Source of the DNA: a virus
IMG/VR virus record: IMGVR_UViG_3300030329_001671
Span: 24,487 to 88,486 of that record
Length of the DNA stretch: 64,000 nucleotides
Reading direction: 5' to 3' (one strand)
Part shown: piece by piece, positions 25,731 through 34,297 of the stretch
Numbering within the stretch: the stretch's first letter is position 1
Layout: each line of letters begins with the position of its first letter
Program-made: the position numbers and the translations under genes
Notes under the pieces: model-generated
Told to the model about the DNA's origin: nothing
Seen by the model: only the letters and a program-made list of their open reading frames with translations
The model's database searches: none

Positions 25731-27362
25731 ATGAACGAATTCACCTTACTAAGGGTGTGTAAAGACATCAAGGGTCATAGAGTTACTAATGATGAAATTA
25801 AGCATCTAGTAAAGGATGTTTCTACTAGAACTTTATCTTTCCCTAAGTCTAACGATTTTAAATCTTCTACAGCCTTTTTGGTAGATACTGCTTCGCAGTT
25901 CTCGCTAGATAAGTCTTTTTTCACTAGAGCATACCCTAAAGGTGATTATTCGTATTTTTCTAAGGCTATGCAAAATTTCATTGAAGACGATGAAATTTTA
26001 GAAAAAGAGGATGTGGTAACCCAAAAATCTGAGTACTTAGACTTTTCCGATACAGAAACCGGAGAACTTCTGAACTTATCTAAAGCTGCTCCCTCAGGCG
26101 GAATGACTACTAAAGGTAGTATTAAAGACGCTATTGATGAGTATGAACGTTTATATAAAGCAGGGTTCTCAACCGCCGCAGAAATTTTAACGCTATCTCG
26201 TTATTACCCTAACAATAAAGCATATGCCCAACTTGCGGGTGATATTTTAGAGAAAAATGAACCTCTAGTGGTGGGTGGTCCCGCTTCAGTTGAAATGGTA
26301 GACCGAGAGGGACACCTTATTACCATGGATGCTATGGATAGAGCATTTAGAAAGTTTATGGGTAATATCAGAACCCGTAACGCCATGGTTCTACACTCGG
26401 ACGTACAAGTTGGGTGGGCGTTACCAGCGTACATAAATAAGTCGGGTCAAATATTTAAAAGTGGTGTGTATGAGAACCACCTGTTTTTCATTACAGAAAT
26501 GCGTAACGACACCAAAATTGCCGACAGAGTAAAAGAGCAGGTGAAAGAGGGGCGTATACGAAGTTACTCCATCGCAGGCTCCGCCCTTGAAACCGACTCA
26601 GAGTTGGTTCAGGAAAAAGGTAAGGACAGAATTATAACTAAGGTAACTGAGTTAGAGTTAGCCGAAGTTACGGTCTGTGAAAAAGGGGTAAACCAAGGAG
26701 CTCATTTTAACTTACTAAAAGCCCATGGTTCAGAAAATTCGGGAACTTGTATAGATGGCAGTTGCCTAATAAAGCTAGAAAAGGAACAAGCTGGACCGGG
26801 TTCAGGTGTTCCCCATGGGGCGGATACTGGTGGAAACTATAACAAGTTTTATGGCGGATTCGACCCCGACAAAGATTTACCAAACGGATGTTACCGGTAC
26901 GCAGGTAAAACGGTAGAAGAATATTCTCTATCTATGGATAATAATACTCAAGGGAGCATGTCCCCCGGATTAGAGTCGTACTCTGAGTATAATGAAGATA
27001 AGGTAGAAGAAATTACTGAATATGATGAAAAGTTAGAAAAACGCCGACAGGAGGTTTTTAAAATGGTTACGGGAAAGCGTTCCTCTTTGGAACAACTGAA
27101 AAGTTTCATAAAAGCTGAGGTTGGTCCAGAAGGGACTTTGACCGAAATTTTTGACACTCCAGAGGAAATTTTAGAGCGAACTGAAGAAATTCGAGAAAAA
27201 CATGGCTGGCCGAAAGAAAAGGAAGCCCTAAACGAATTACACGATATGAAAAACAATCCTGAATCTAGAGGAACCACTCAACGTGGTACTGCTGTCACTA
27301 CGGCAGGACAGGATTACCAAACTTTAGATATCACTAAATCTGAAGACTGCGGGTGTAGTTAA
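25731..27362 (+). CDS. XkdF-like putative prohead protease
   Basis: 543 residues. The central part (~180-340) matches the XkdF/S78-type pattern: GPASVEMVDREGHLI, VLHSDVQVGWALP with a candidate His, IRSYSIAGSA with a candidate Ser, and LAEVTVCEKGVN before the C-terminal part. The N-terminal 150 residues are unassigned. The C-terminal 200 residues are acidic, with a glycine-rich GPGSGVPHGADTGG stretch and helices. It probably processes scaffold/capsid proteins, or is a structural relative. AGAGG precedes ATG. Confidence 0.7.
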   Translation: MNEFTLLRVCKDIKGHRVTNDEIKHLVKDVSTRTLSFPKSNDFKSSTAFLVDTASQFSLDKSFFTRAYPKGDYSYFSKAMQNFIEDDEILEKEDVVTQKSEYLDFSDTETGELLNLSKAAPSGGMTTKGSIKDAIDEYERLYKAGFSTAAEILTLSRYYPNNKAYAQLAGDILEKNEPLVVGGPASVEMVDREGHLITMDAMDRAFRKFMGNIRTRNAMVLHSDVQVGWALPAYINKSGQIFKSGVYENHLFFITEMRNDTKIADRVKEQVKEGRIRSYSIAGSALETDSELVQEKGKDRIITKVTELELAEVTVCEKGVNQGAHFNLLKAHGSENSGTCIDGSCLIKLEKEQAGPGSGVPHGADTGGNYNKFYGGFDPDKDLPNGCYRYAGKTVEEYSLSMDNNTQGSMSPGLESYSEYNEDKVEEITEYDEKLEKRRQEVFKMVTGKRSSLEQLKSFIKAEVGPEGTLTEIFDTPEEILERTEEIREKHGWPKEKEALNELHDMKNNPESRGTTQRGTAVTTAGQDYQTLDITKSEDCGCS

Positions 27363-28090
27363 TGTCTAAGTATTTACTGTCCAAACTATTTCCTAATTTC
27401 GTAAAAAAGACTCAAACTCAACATTTGGCTAAAGGTCCCTTTGGTGAAGGTTTGGACGCTGCGGAATTGGATAAAGCTAGAGTTTACCTTAAGCCCGGTG
27501 AACAAGCTCCTGAGGGAGCGCAGGTACAAACGGGTCCTAAGGGTGGACAATACTACGACGACATGGGTGGTGGAGCCGTCCCTACAGATGAAGCTCAACC
27601 ATACCCGGCTGAAGCGTATGACCAAGCTATGGATGCTGAAGTAGATGCTTTAAGTGGAATTCCACAAGAAACGCTTTCGCCTCCCGACGTATCCGAAGCT
27701 ACATTTGATGGACAAGGTAATATACAGTTGCCGGGTAGTGACCCCTATCCTATTAGCGAACTTATTGGTTCAGACACGGAAGCTGTAAATGCCCTTGGGG
27801 AACGATATCAACAAGAAGGTGGAGCTAATCCGGCCGAATTACTTTCTGGTTATGACGGACCTCTGACTCAGGATGGTATACACGAGTACCTAAGCGATAT
27901 AGTTCAATATGATGACGCCTTCGTATCTGACAATGATTATCATAATGCTATAGATTTTGCTAGCTGGGTTGGTGAACAATCAGGATTATCCGAAACTCAA
28001 AAAATGGTTAAGATGATGCAGAAACACAATATAGATAACAAAAGGCGTGATCCAATAGTATTGTCCAACAAGGGCGGTACACATAGGTAA
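27362..28090 (+). CDS. Virion-associated protein with shared linker module
   Basis: 242 residues; ATG overlaps the XkdF-like stop. Residues ~37-67 carry RVYLKPGEQAPEG...GPKGGQYYD, nearly the same module as in the 19570 and 22206 proteins. The remainder is acidic, Gly/Pro/Gln-rich and not recognised; no enzyme motif is visible. The short hydrophobic/basic N-terminus (SKYLLSKLFPNFVKK) could be amphipathic. Probably a packaged protein. Confidence 0.65.
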   Translation: MSKYLLSKLFPNFVKKTQTQHLAKGPFGEGLDAAELDKARVYLKPGEQAPEGAQVQTGPKGGQYYDDMGGGAVPTDEAQPYPAEAYDQAMDAEVDALSGIPQETLSPPDVSEATFDGQGNIQLPGSDPYPISELIGSDTEAVNALGERYQQEGGANPAELLSGYDGPLTQDGIHEYLSDIVQYDDAFVSDNDYHNAIDFASWVGEQSGLSETQKMVKMMQKHNIDNKRRDPIVLSNKGGTHR

Positions 28091-28102
28091 TAGGAGGTAA
28101 CT

Positions 28103-28573
28103 ATGCTCTCATCTCTTTTTATGGGTACACTTCTGTTACAGAAGGAGAAACCCCATAAGTATATCAGTCGAACTATGGGACCTAATGGTAAGTGGCAATA
28201 TGACTATGGTAACGATGTAGTCTCACATGGCGCAGACGAGAATGCCTCTAGTAGAGATCAAGCTTGGCATCACCAAGATCAAGCAAAGATGCACCAAGAG
28301 AAGGTAGATTCTCACCAAAGGCATCTCGATAGATGGGAGCCAGAAGGTCAAGCACCTGACTACTTGACCCCAATTGAGGAGTCTCAGGCTAAACGAGATG
28401 CTCATCAGGCAGCAGTAGATCACCACACAGCGGAAGCACAGCCTCATGAAGAGGCGTGGCAGCAAGAGCGACAAGCTAATATTGACGCTCTCGCAGCTAG
28501 GAGGGCTGCCCGAAGTCAAATGACTCCACATGAGAGAAATATGGAACAGGGTCGCATCTACGGATGGGACTAA
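28103..28573 (+). CDS. His/Gln-rich helical protein with KYISR...GKWQY motif
   Basis: 156 residues, strong AGGAGG before ATG. Residues ~17-36 (HKYISRTMGPNGKWQYDYG) resemble the short motif found at the N-termini of phage head-associated proteins and are similar in style to the RVYLKPG module next door. The rest is a long, His- and Gln-rich charged helix. Function unknown; likely structural. Confidence 0.6.
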   Translation: MLSSLFMGTLLLQKEKPHKYISRTMGPNGKWQYDYGNDVVSHGADENASSRDQAWHHQDQAKMHQEKVDSHQRHLDRWEPEGQAPDYLTPIEESQAKRDAHQAAVDHHTAEAQPHEEAWQQERQANIDALAARRAARSQMTPHERNMEQGRIYGWD

Positions 28574-28585
28574 GAGGAGACAACT

Positions 28586-28804
28586 ATGCTCGCATTTTTA
28601 AGTAAACTACTTCCAAAGGAATATAAAGGGTTATTGGCTTTGGGTCAACAAATCTTTGCTAACTTGGACACCAAGGAGGAACGGGCTGACGCTCTAGCTT
28701 ACATTAAGGAAGCTTTGTCTGACGGTCAAGTAACCGTTCCAGAGTGGGGTCGGATTGGCGGTAAGTTAGGCATTCTAAAAACCCGTAAAAAGAAGAATGG
28801 CTAA
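28586..28804 (+). CDS. Small hypothetical protein
   Basis: 72 residues, preceded by GAGGAGA. Helical, with RADALAYIKEAL then VPEWGRIGGKLGILK and a basic tail. Such a short protein is often found near scaffold genes; no assigned role. Overlaps the next gene by 8 bases. Confidence 0.65.
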   Translation: MLAFLSKLLPKEYKGLLALGQQIFANLDTKEERADALAYIKEALSDGQVTVPEWGRIGGKLGILKTRKKKNG

Positions 28805-28985
28805 AATTAAAGAGTATTTCCCTATTCCCTTAATTTTATTCGGTGGGATAACTGCCGATATAGCTAATTCTATAGACACGGAAATAATAACGCTACAGGT
28901 AGTTGCGTGGTCTTCCGTAATTGTAGGTTCTATAGGTTTAGCCCGAATAGTGTGGAATAAAGTCCGGTGGTTCAGTAATTCGTAG
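28797..28985 (+). CDS. Small membrane protein (two TM segments)
   Basis: 62 residues with two hydrophobic segments (IPLILFGGITADIA; LQVVAWSSVIVGSIGLARIV) and basic ends. Could be holin-like, but the lysis context is missing. Overlaps the upstream stop. Confidence 0.6.
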   Translation: MAKIKEYFPIPLILFGGITADIANSIDTEIITLQVVAWSSVIVGSIGLARIVWNKVRWFSNS

Positions 28986-28996
28986 GAGGAAGTGGC

Positions 28997-29173
28997 GTGG
29001 CTAATCTAGAGGCGTGGGAGAATCGGGATCGGAAGATTACCAAACGTAGACGTTTAAAGAGTATGAATAAATTAGACCCCCCTACTCCCAACCCTAAAAA
29101 GAGTAAAAAACCTAGAATTTCGGAAACTAAACTTCTCGCAGACTTAGATTTGGATGAAATATTTAAAATCTAA
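28997..29173 (+). CDS. Short basic protein
   Basis: 58 residues from GTG 28997, with AGGAGGA upstream. N-terminus NLEAWENRDRKITKRRRLK is highly basic; the C-terminus (LLADLDLDEIFKI) is acidic and amphipathic. Good ribosome site and tight spacing support it as real. Function unknown. Confidence 0.6.
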   Translation: MANLEAWENRDRKITKRRRLKSMNKLDPPTPNPKKSKKPRISETKLLADLDLDEIFKI

Positions 29174-29189
29174 GTTCATTTCCTTCTAA

Positions 29190-29201
29190 TGTATGTATAA
29201 T
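29190..29201 (+). promoter_or_regulatory. Promoter for scaffold/capsid operon (extended -10)
   Basis: ATGTATAATAAC with TATAAT at 29196-29201; the stretch GTATAATAACAATAGA is shared with the promoter at 52097. No good -35 hexamer at normal spacing. It lies in the only sizeable gap in the head region, directly before the highly expressed scaffold and capsid genes. Confidence 0.6.
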
Positions 29202-29216
29202 AACAATAGACAAGAG

Positions 29217-29247
29217 AAAGCAGTTGCTTTGGCATCTGCTTTTTTAT
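29217..29247 (+). terminator. Hairpin with T-tract directly after promoter
   Basis: AAAGCAG (29217-29223) pairs with CTGCTTT (29236-29242), running into TTTTTT. It ends about 40 nt after the predicted transcription start, so it acts either as terminator of readthrough from upstream or as an attenuator that late transcription must pass. Confidence 0.6.
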
Positions 29248-29346
29248 TTGTTATTTCGCACAATTACGAGGGCATGCGGCGAGACCACCCTCCAAAGCGA
29301 TAGAAAGGTTATGGAAAAAGTTTTTATTCTCTTTGGAGGAATAATA

Positions 29347-30174
29347 ATGACGGATCAAAACGATTTGCTAAAGGGTAACACCCTTGCGCTTGAGGCTATT
29401 GCCGAGCAGCTTCAGAAGTCTAACGACTTGTCAGCTAAACTCGCAGCCCGATTCGCAAAAGAAGACGAAGAAGCAGAAGAGAAAGAGCATGCAGAGGCCG
29501 AAGAGCTTGCTAAGGCTGCATTTACTAAAGAAATTGTAAAGGCAGTTGGTAACGCTTTTGGTCTTGCTAAAGGTGACGAGGCTCCTTCAGGAGAATCTCC
29601 TCAAGGTATGCCAGTTGACGACTACAACCCAAAGCCAGTTTCTAGCCCTGCCACTCCGCCAGCTGCGGACACAGAGGAAGACGCTGACCCTGACACTGAC
29701 ACTGAGACTGTTCAGCAGCCTATTGCTGCTGCTGCAGAAATTAAGTTGGCAGATGAGGGCGCAGACGAGTATCCTCAGGTAGAGGATCCCGGCGTTGTAG
29801 AAGATGAAGAAGTTAACATGGCGTACATGAAGTCTCAATTGACTTCAATGGCTAAGGCTATCGCTGACCTTGCTAAGTCTCAGGCTTCTACCGACTCTGC
29901 GGTTGCTTCGGCAGTCGAGAACCAGATGCGGAAGATTGGCTGGAAAGAGGCTGAGGTTGGTGGACGACCACAGAGCCGGATTCTTCCAGATGTAGGCGAC
30001 CCACTTCAGAAAGCAGCAGAAATTGGTGAACAGGTTGCCGACGGTAACTTCGACCCTGAAGCTGTTGTAGACCAACTTACCAAAATGAGTTACGCTGACA
30101 TGGCAGAAATGCAGGTTAGCATGGCTGGACAGGGCGACTCTCTAACGGGTATCCTTTCTCAGCCCTCAAAGTAA
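29347..30174 (+). CDS. Probable capsid scaffolding protein
   Basis: 275 residues from ATG 29347 (GGAGG upstream); the open frame further upstream has no ribosome site. Highly acidic and helical, with a Pro/Ala/Asp/Thr-rich middle and a helical end, immediately before the major capsid gene: the classic scaffold layout. Codons here and in the capsid gene are visibly richer in C-ending forms than in neighbours, consistent with high expression. Confidence 0.75.
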   Translation: MTDQNDLLKGNTLALEAIAEQLQKSNDLSAKLAARFAKEDEEAEEKEHAEAEELAKAAFTKEIVKAVGNAFGLAKGDEAPSGESPQGMPVDDYNPKPVSSPATPPAADTEEDADPDTDTETVQQPIAAAAEIKLADEGADEYPQVEDPGVVEDEEVNMAYMKSQLTSMAKAIADLAKSQASTDSAVASAVENQMRKIGWKEAEVGGRPQSRILPDVGDPLQKAAEIGEQVADGNFDPEAVVDQLTKMSYADMAEMQVSMAGQGDSLTGILSQPSK

Positions 30175-30194
30175 TTACGGAGATAAGATAGATA

Positions 30195-31559
30195 ATGGCT
30201 ACTAATCCATCACTATTTCAGTACTTCAGTCAGGCGCAACGTGGCCGTGGCTTGCTTGAGAACGTCTTCGGACCGGATTTCATGCAGAAGCAGTCTTACT
30301 TTACGGTTGACTCCGCTACTGGAATTTTCAATGCTACATACGGACGCAAAGTGTGGCATGCTCTAAACAACCAGACTCGATTCTGGAATGCCCTTCCCCG
30401 TGTGGTTTGGGGCAATAGCGTTGGTTGGCGTGTACGAACCGACCGTGGTTCTGGGCGATCTCGTCCGATCACGGAAACGGGAACTCTCCCGACCGTTGAC
30501 ATCTCGAATATCGAGAATGTCCAGTCTCTACCGAGAATCGTGGGTACAACCTTCGGTGCAGCTGTGAAGGCAATCTTCACCGCCAACCTTGAGGGTGGTG
30601 CTGGCGACATTCTTGCGATGGAGCATGAGAACGCAGAAATTGACCACGTAAAGGAAATCAACGAAGAACTCCTTGCTGGTTCTGCTTACTTGACTAGCGC
30701 AGGTGCAACTACCACTTTCACGGTTCCAGCTTCCGTAGCTAAGAACTTTAAAGTTGGTGACGCAGTTTCGCAGTACGACAACTCAGCAACCGACTGGGAT
30801 CGCACAAGTGGTTCCGCAGTTTCCGCTGTCAACACCTCAACTGGTGTTGTAACGGTTGCTACTGGCACAACTTTCGCAGACAGCGACGTTGCTGCGATTT
30901 ACAGTCGTGCAGGTATGACCTCAATTGATGATATCGTCTGGGAAGACGGTGCAGCAGTTGGTGGTGCATCCCACGCTAACTACACCGCTAACGGTGGTGT
31001 ACGAGCATACAACCTAACGTATGCTGACCGTACCGCTGGTACGTGGAATGCTGGTGCTTCGGTCCAGTATAACTCTGGTACAGGCCGTGACCTGTCGTTG
31101 AACCTTTTGGACAACGCAATCATGAACATTCGTAAGAATGGTGGTGAGCCTAACCTCATCCTCATGGGTCATGACCAGTACTTCAAACTTGAGCGACTCT
31201 TGAACTCTCAACAGAGGTACTTGGGTCAGGAAGAGTTTGAAGTTGGTGTCGGTGACGAGCGAACATTCCCCGGTACTCGAACAGGACTTGTCCTCTCGAC
31301 CTACCTTGGTATTCCGATTCTTACTGACAACGACGTTCCTGTTTCAGTTTCATCTGCTGATGCAGTTCTTGGTCAGAACGTTTACGTTCTTGACACGGAC
31401 TCCATCGAGATTGCTGTAGCACAGCCTACTCAGTATGTTGAAAACCGTGACTACTTCGCAGCTAACGCTCTTGTAGTTCGTGGTCTTCTCTACACGATGG
31501 CTGAACTTCGAGCTCGCAACATTTGGCACACCGCCAAGATTGCTGACTTGAACACATAG
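30195..31559 (+). CDS. Major capsid protein (HK97-fold candidate)
   Basis: 454 residues, after scaffold and proteases, followed by a strong terminator. Features in keeping with HK97-like capsid proteins: long N-terminal arm, AEIDHVKEINEELL helix, a beta-rich insertion (~175-240, KVGDAVSQYD...GVVTVATG), the NLILMGHDQYFKLERLL helix, and a YFAANALVVRGLLYTMAELRARN end. Codon use suggests very high expression. No sequence database check was possible. Confidence 0.85.
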   Translation: MATNPSLFQYFSQAQRGRGLLENVFGPDFMQKQSYFTVDSATGIFNATYGRKVWHALNNQTRFWNALPRVVWGNSVGWRVRTDRGSGRSRPITETGTLPTVDISNIENVQSLPRIVGTTFGAAVKAIFTANLEGGAGDILAMEHENAEIDHVKEINEELLAGSAYLTSAGATTTFTVPASVAKNFKVGDAVSQYDNSATDWDRTSGSAVSAVNTSTGVVTVATGTTFADSDVAAIYSRAGMTSIDDIVWEDGAAVGGASHANYTANGGVRAYNLTYADRTAGTWNAGASVQYNSGTGRDLSLNLLDNAIMNIRKNGGEPNLILMGHDQYFKLERLLNSQQRYLGQEEFEVGVGDERTFPGTRTGLVLSTYLGIPILTDNDVPVSVSSADAVLGQNVYVLDTDSIEIAVAQPTQYVENRDYFAANALVVRGLLYTMAELRARNIWHTAKIADLNT

Positions 31560-31575
31560 TCTAAAAGACTTGTTT

Positions 31576-31608
31576 AGGCGACCCCTTCAAATGGAGGGGT
31601 CGCCTTTC
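31576..31608 (+). terminator. Terminator after major capsid gene
   Basis: AGGCGACCCCT (31576-31586) pairs perfectly over 11 bp with AGGGGTCGCCT (31595-31605), then TTTCT. Strong intrinsic terminator. Confidence 0.9.
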
Positions 31609-31639
31609 TATTGAATGTAATGTAATGTAATGGTGAATA

Positions 31640-31858
31640 ATGAGAAGTGTGTATGCTGATGGCGTGTTGAAAAGTTTGAATATTCAAACTAATAGAATGG
31701 TTGGGGAAGTGATGAATCTTCTTGAAGCTTCATTACCTGACTCTGGTGCAACGACAGCTTTAAAGAAATCTATAAAGCAAGCCATGTGGCGCACGAATCG
31801 AAATATTCAAGATGATGTGAACGGTCTGTCTTTCACAAATGAGGACAATATAGAATGA
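31640..31858 (+). CDS. Small hypothetical head-region protein
   Basis: 72 residues, helical (NRMVGEVMNLLEASL...ALKKSIKQAMWR). Overlaps the next gene's ATG. Weak ribosome site (GGTGAATA). Possibly structural; unassigned. Confidence 0.6.
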   Translation: MRSVYADGVLKSLNIQTNRMVGEVMNLLEASLPDSGATTALKKSIKQAMWRTNRNIQDDVNGLSFTNEDNIE

Positions 31859-32493
31859 CTAAACATACGTTTAAACAATCGGATGTAACAGGGGATACCC
31901 GTGGACTAGCACGATCAGCCCTAGGTTACGACTGGAACTACTTGGCTGACGCTGAGACTCTTCTTTTCGGTAGCACCGATGAGACTGCATTCCGAATGCA
32001 GAATATGTCTCCCGGTACTGGTATTTCTACTGCTACAGGTGGTGTTTATAAGGCTAACGTTACATATGCAGGAGATTTAATCAAGACTGAGATTCTTATA
32101 GATTTGACTGGATTATCTTCCGCTGCTGCCGCTGACATTATTGGTGTCAATGACGCTGCTAACTGTCACATAGGGCAAATTACTGCTGCTCTAAATGGTA
32201 CAATTGTTGCGGGTCACATTGAATGTTTTGAGACTCCTACAACTGGTGAGCCTGACATTGATGTATACTCAGCTACAGAAGCTACTGGTACAGAAAATGC
32301 TGCAATCGGTGATCTAACTGAGACAGCTTTGTTGAACACTGGAGCGGATTGGACGCTGACTAAGCAAAAGATGGCTCTTACAGCGGTTCCTGCTGCTGAC
32401 CAATACTTGTATCTGGTTGCATCTGGTGGTGGTGATGCTGGTGTTTATGACGCTGGTATTTTCCTACTCACGTTGTACGGTTACGCATCCTAA
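31855..32493 (+). CDS. Probable capsid decoration or virion surface protein
   Basis: 212 residues, Ala/Thr/Gly-rich and beta-type throughout, ending LYLVASGGGDAGVYDAGIFLLTLYGYAS. It directly follows the capsid terminator unit and ends at its own hairpin, so it is likely an abundant head protein. No family recognised. Confidence 0.6.
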   Translation: MTKHTFKQSDVTGDTRGLARSALGYDWNYLADAETLLFGSTDETAFRMQNMSPGTGISTATGGVYKANVTYAGDLIKTEILIDLTGLSSAAAADIIGVNDAANCHIGQITAALNGTIVAGHIECFETPTTGEPDIDVYSATEATGTENAAIGDLTETALLNTGADWTLTKQKMALTAVPAADQYLYLVASGGGDAGVYDAGIFLLTLYGYAS

Positions 32494-32501
32494 TAAAAAC
32501 G

Positions 32502-32530
32502 GTAGCCACCTCCTTGTTGGAGGTGGCTAC
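32502..32530 (+). terminator. Strong hairpin after decoration-like gene
   Basis: GTAGCCACCTCC (32502-32513) pairs perfectly over 12 bp with GGAGGTGGCTAC (32519-32530). No T-tract follows, so it may stabilise the 3' end rather than terminate by itself. Confidence 0.6.
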
Positions 32531-32581
32531 TACAGATAATGAGTTTACAGTTACAGATGAAGAATATGAAATAAATAAAGT

Positions 32582-32609
32582 AACGCCATAGTTTGATATG
32601 GCGTTTTTT
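32582..32609 (+). terminator. Intrinsic terminator
   Basis: AACGCCATA (32582-32590) pairs with TATGGCGTT (32597-32605), followed by TTTT. Together with the preceding hairpin it ends the capsid transcription unit. Confidence 0.85.
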
Positions 32610-32624
32610 GTTGGGAGAATATAG

Positions 32625-32939
32625 GTGGCAATAGACGCTTTAATATCTTCCGTGTTTTCTACTTATGGTGTATCGGGAGTGTTAACTTTAGTATCAGTTT
32701 ATCTGGTGACTAAATTATATTATTTGGAACGAAGGTACACTAAATTGGAGATGGACTTGAACGACATACAAAAATCAGTCGAACTTCATATGAATGACAC
32801 TAGAGCTCATATGATGGCAAGAGCCAAAGAGGTAGATTCTAACATGAAAGCGTTAGATAATAAATTAGATTCTTTGGTGAATTGGGCAATATCCACACGG
32901 CAAGGGGATGTTGGGTGGCTTCAAAAGAGGGGTAAATAA
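32625..32939 (+). CDS. Membrane-anchored coiled-coil protein
   Basis: 104 residues, GTG start. One N-terminal membrane segment (VSGVLTLVSVYLVTKLYYL) is followed by a long coiled coil (LEMDLNDIQKSVELHMND...NMKALDNKLDSLV). Layout resembles holin or spanin-type or phage membrane anchors, but no lysin is nearby. It begins 16 bases after a terminator, so its promoter is unclear. Confidence 0.65.
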   Translation: MAIDALISSVFSTYGVSGVLTLVSVYLVTKLYYLERRYTKLEMDLNDIQKSVELHMNDTRAHMMARAKEVDSNMKALDNKLDSLVNWAISTRQGDVGWLQKRGK

Positions 32940-33130
32940 TGATTGCCCTAAGAGTTTTAGGACCAAAACGAGCTTGTAAATATTCCTTTGCTGCTACGGT
33001 GTCCTTACTCTTTTTATTATTGGTTAGTTTATCGTCATCAGCAAAAGGCGCAGTTGAGGTCTATTCTGAGGCAATTGATGATATAATAGAAGTAGAGGCA
33101 AAAATGTCTCCCACAAATAGCGAGGATTAG
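32939..33130 (+). CDS. Small secreted or membrane protein
   Basis: 63 residues, TAATG overlap with upstream gene. N-terminal basic region and hydrophobic stretch (SFAATVSLLFLLLVSLSSSAKGA) look like a signal peptide or anchor with a possible cleavage at SAKGA; acidic remainder. With its upstream partner it could form a two-component membrane pair (spanin-like), which is speculation. Confidence 0.6.
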   Translation: MIALRVLGPKRACKYSFAATVSLLFLLLVSLSSSAKGAVEVYSEAIDDIIEVEAKMSPTNSED

Positions 33131-33138
33131 ATAGGAAA

Positions 33139-34116
33139 ATGGGAAATTTTACCACTGAGACACAAATTTTAGATACTTTAGTAAGGTCGCAATCAGATAA
33201 CCTAGTAGATTTCTCTGTAAAGGAAAGTGTTCATGCTTGGAATCGCATAATTCCAGTCAGTGGAACCTTGTCTACTGCCGAAACTCCTCAAGATTTATAT
33301 AACATCGGAGATGAGAACGCAAATCGTCCGGCTGCCGTAAACCTATTTACAAATCCTAGCTTTGAAAACTCCACCACAGGTGTAACCAATGATGGAGCCG
33401 CAGCCACTAGAGTTACTACAACTCCCCGACTAGGGACTTATTCCCTTCAAGTAAATCCGGCTAACTCAGCAGCCCTTGAAGGCTGTTATGCCACCGTAAA
33501 TAATATAGGTGGGTTAGATACTTATTTGATTGCCTCTATATATGTTCGTGATGCCTCCGATGCAGATGCCACAGTAATTTTAAAAATTAAAGACAGCGAT
33601 GGTACTGACTTAGCTACCTCTGGGGCAGTCAACGTAACAGATTCTTATCAACGTCTAGAGGTTAGGTATGCCCTACCTGCTGCCTCTGCGTCGTATCGAA
33701 TTTGGTTTGGAACCTCCTTACAACACAATACAGACACATTTTGGGATAGTTTACAGATAGAGCATCGTCAGGACGGTATGGCTACAGAGTTTATTGACGC
33801 AGTAAACCAAGCAAACTGTTCTTGGCAAGGAACTGCTGACGCATCATACAGTCAGAGAATATCCCCACTTACGGTCATTAAAGGATTCAGACTCAATTTC
33901 TCTCATGATACCTTGATAGCATTTGATACCACAGCCGATGTAAAGGCTGTAGCAGCAGCTAGCAGGGAACGAAGCCATCTAATTGATGTCTCTGTTTCGG
34001 CAATATGGGAACCTAGTTGGCCTTTAGATATAAGACAAAATATTTCATTCACTAATGGAGCAGGTTCCGAAACTCCCACGGTATCCGGGACGCTGTTCGG
34101 AAGAAGTTCCGTCTAG
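33139..34116 (+). CDS. Virion protein with CBM4/9-like jelly roll
   Basis: 325 residues. Residues ~65-215 read as a carbohydrate-binding jelly roll of CBM4/9 type (NLFTNPSFENSTTGV start, RLGTYSLQV, WDSLQIEH end). Flanking parts are beta-rich and unassigned. In phages such domains sit on capsid or tail surface proteins and bind glycans. Location near head genes suggests surface decoration. Confidence 0.65.
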   Translation: MGNFTTETQILDTLVRSQSDNLVDFSVKESVHAWNRIIPVSGTLSTAETPQDLYNIGDENANRPAAVNLFTNPSFENSTTGVTNDGAAATRVTTTPRLGTYSLQVNPANSAALEGCYATVNNIGGLDTYLIASIYVRDASDADATVILKIKDSDGTDLATSGAVNVTDSYQRLEVRYALPAASASYRIWFGTSLQHNTDTFWDSLQIEHRQDGMATEFIDAVNQANCSWQGTADASYSQRISPLTVIKGFRLNFSHDTLIAFDTTADVKAVAAASRERSHLIDVSVSAIWEPSWPLDIRQNISFTNGAGSETPTVSGTLFGRSSV

Positions 34117-34118
34117 CC

Positions 34119-34286
34119 GTGAAGTTGTTTAAAAAATTATTAAGTTTTAGACATAAACATACACCTGTTATGCAGTTATCTAACTTTAAGGGAAGAAACC
34201 CTAGAGTACAGGTTATTTGTGATTCTTGTGAACAACCAACAAGTCTTAAAACAACCAAGGAACGGTTTTTTCCTCCAAGCATTTAA
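34119..34286 (+). CDS. Small zinc-knuckle-like protein
   Basis: 55 residues from GTG 34119, three bases after the upstream stop. Basic, with one CDSC pair near residues 35-38. One of about ten tiny Cys-pair proteins in this window. Function unknown. Confidence 0.5.
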   Translation: MKLFKKLLSFRHKHTPVMQLSNFKGRNPRVQVICDSCEQPTSLKTTKERFFPPSI

Positions 34287-34297
34287 AGGATAAGAAT

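Noticed and set aside
29224-29346. N-terminal extension of the scaffold gene
   Set aside because: Lies within the leader hairpin region; GGAGG directly precedes ATG 29347.
28797-33130. Holin/spanin lysis cassette
   Set aside because: Small membrane proteins are present but no endolysin is in the window, so lysis roles are not claimed.
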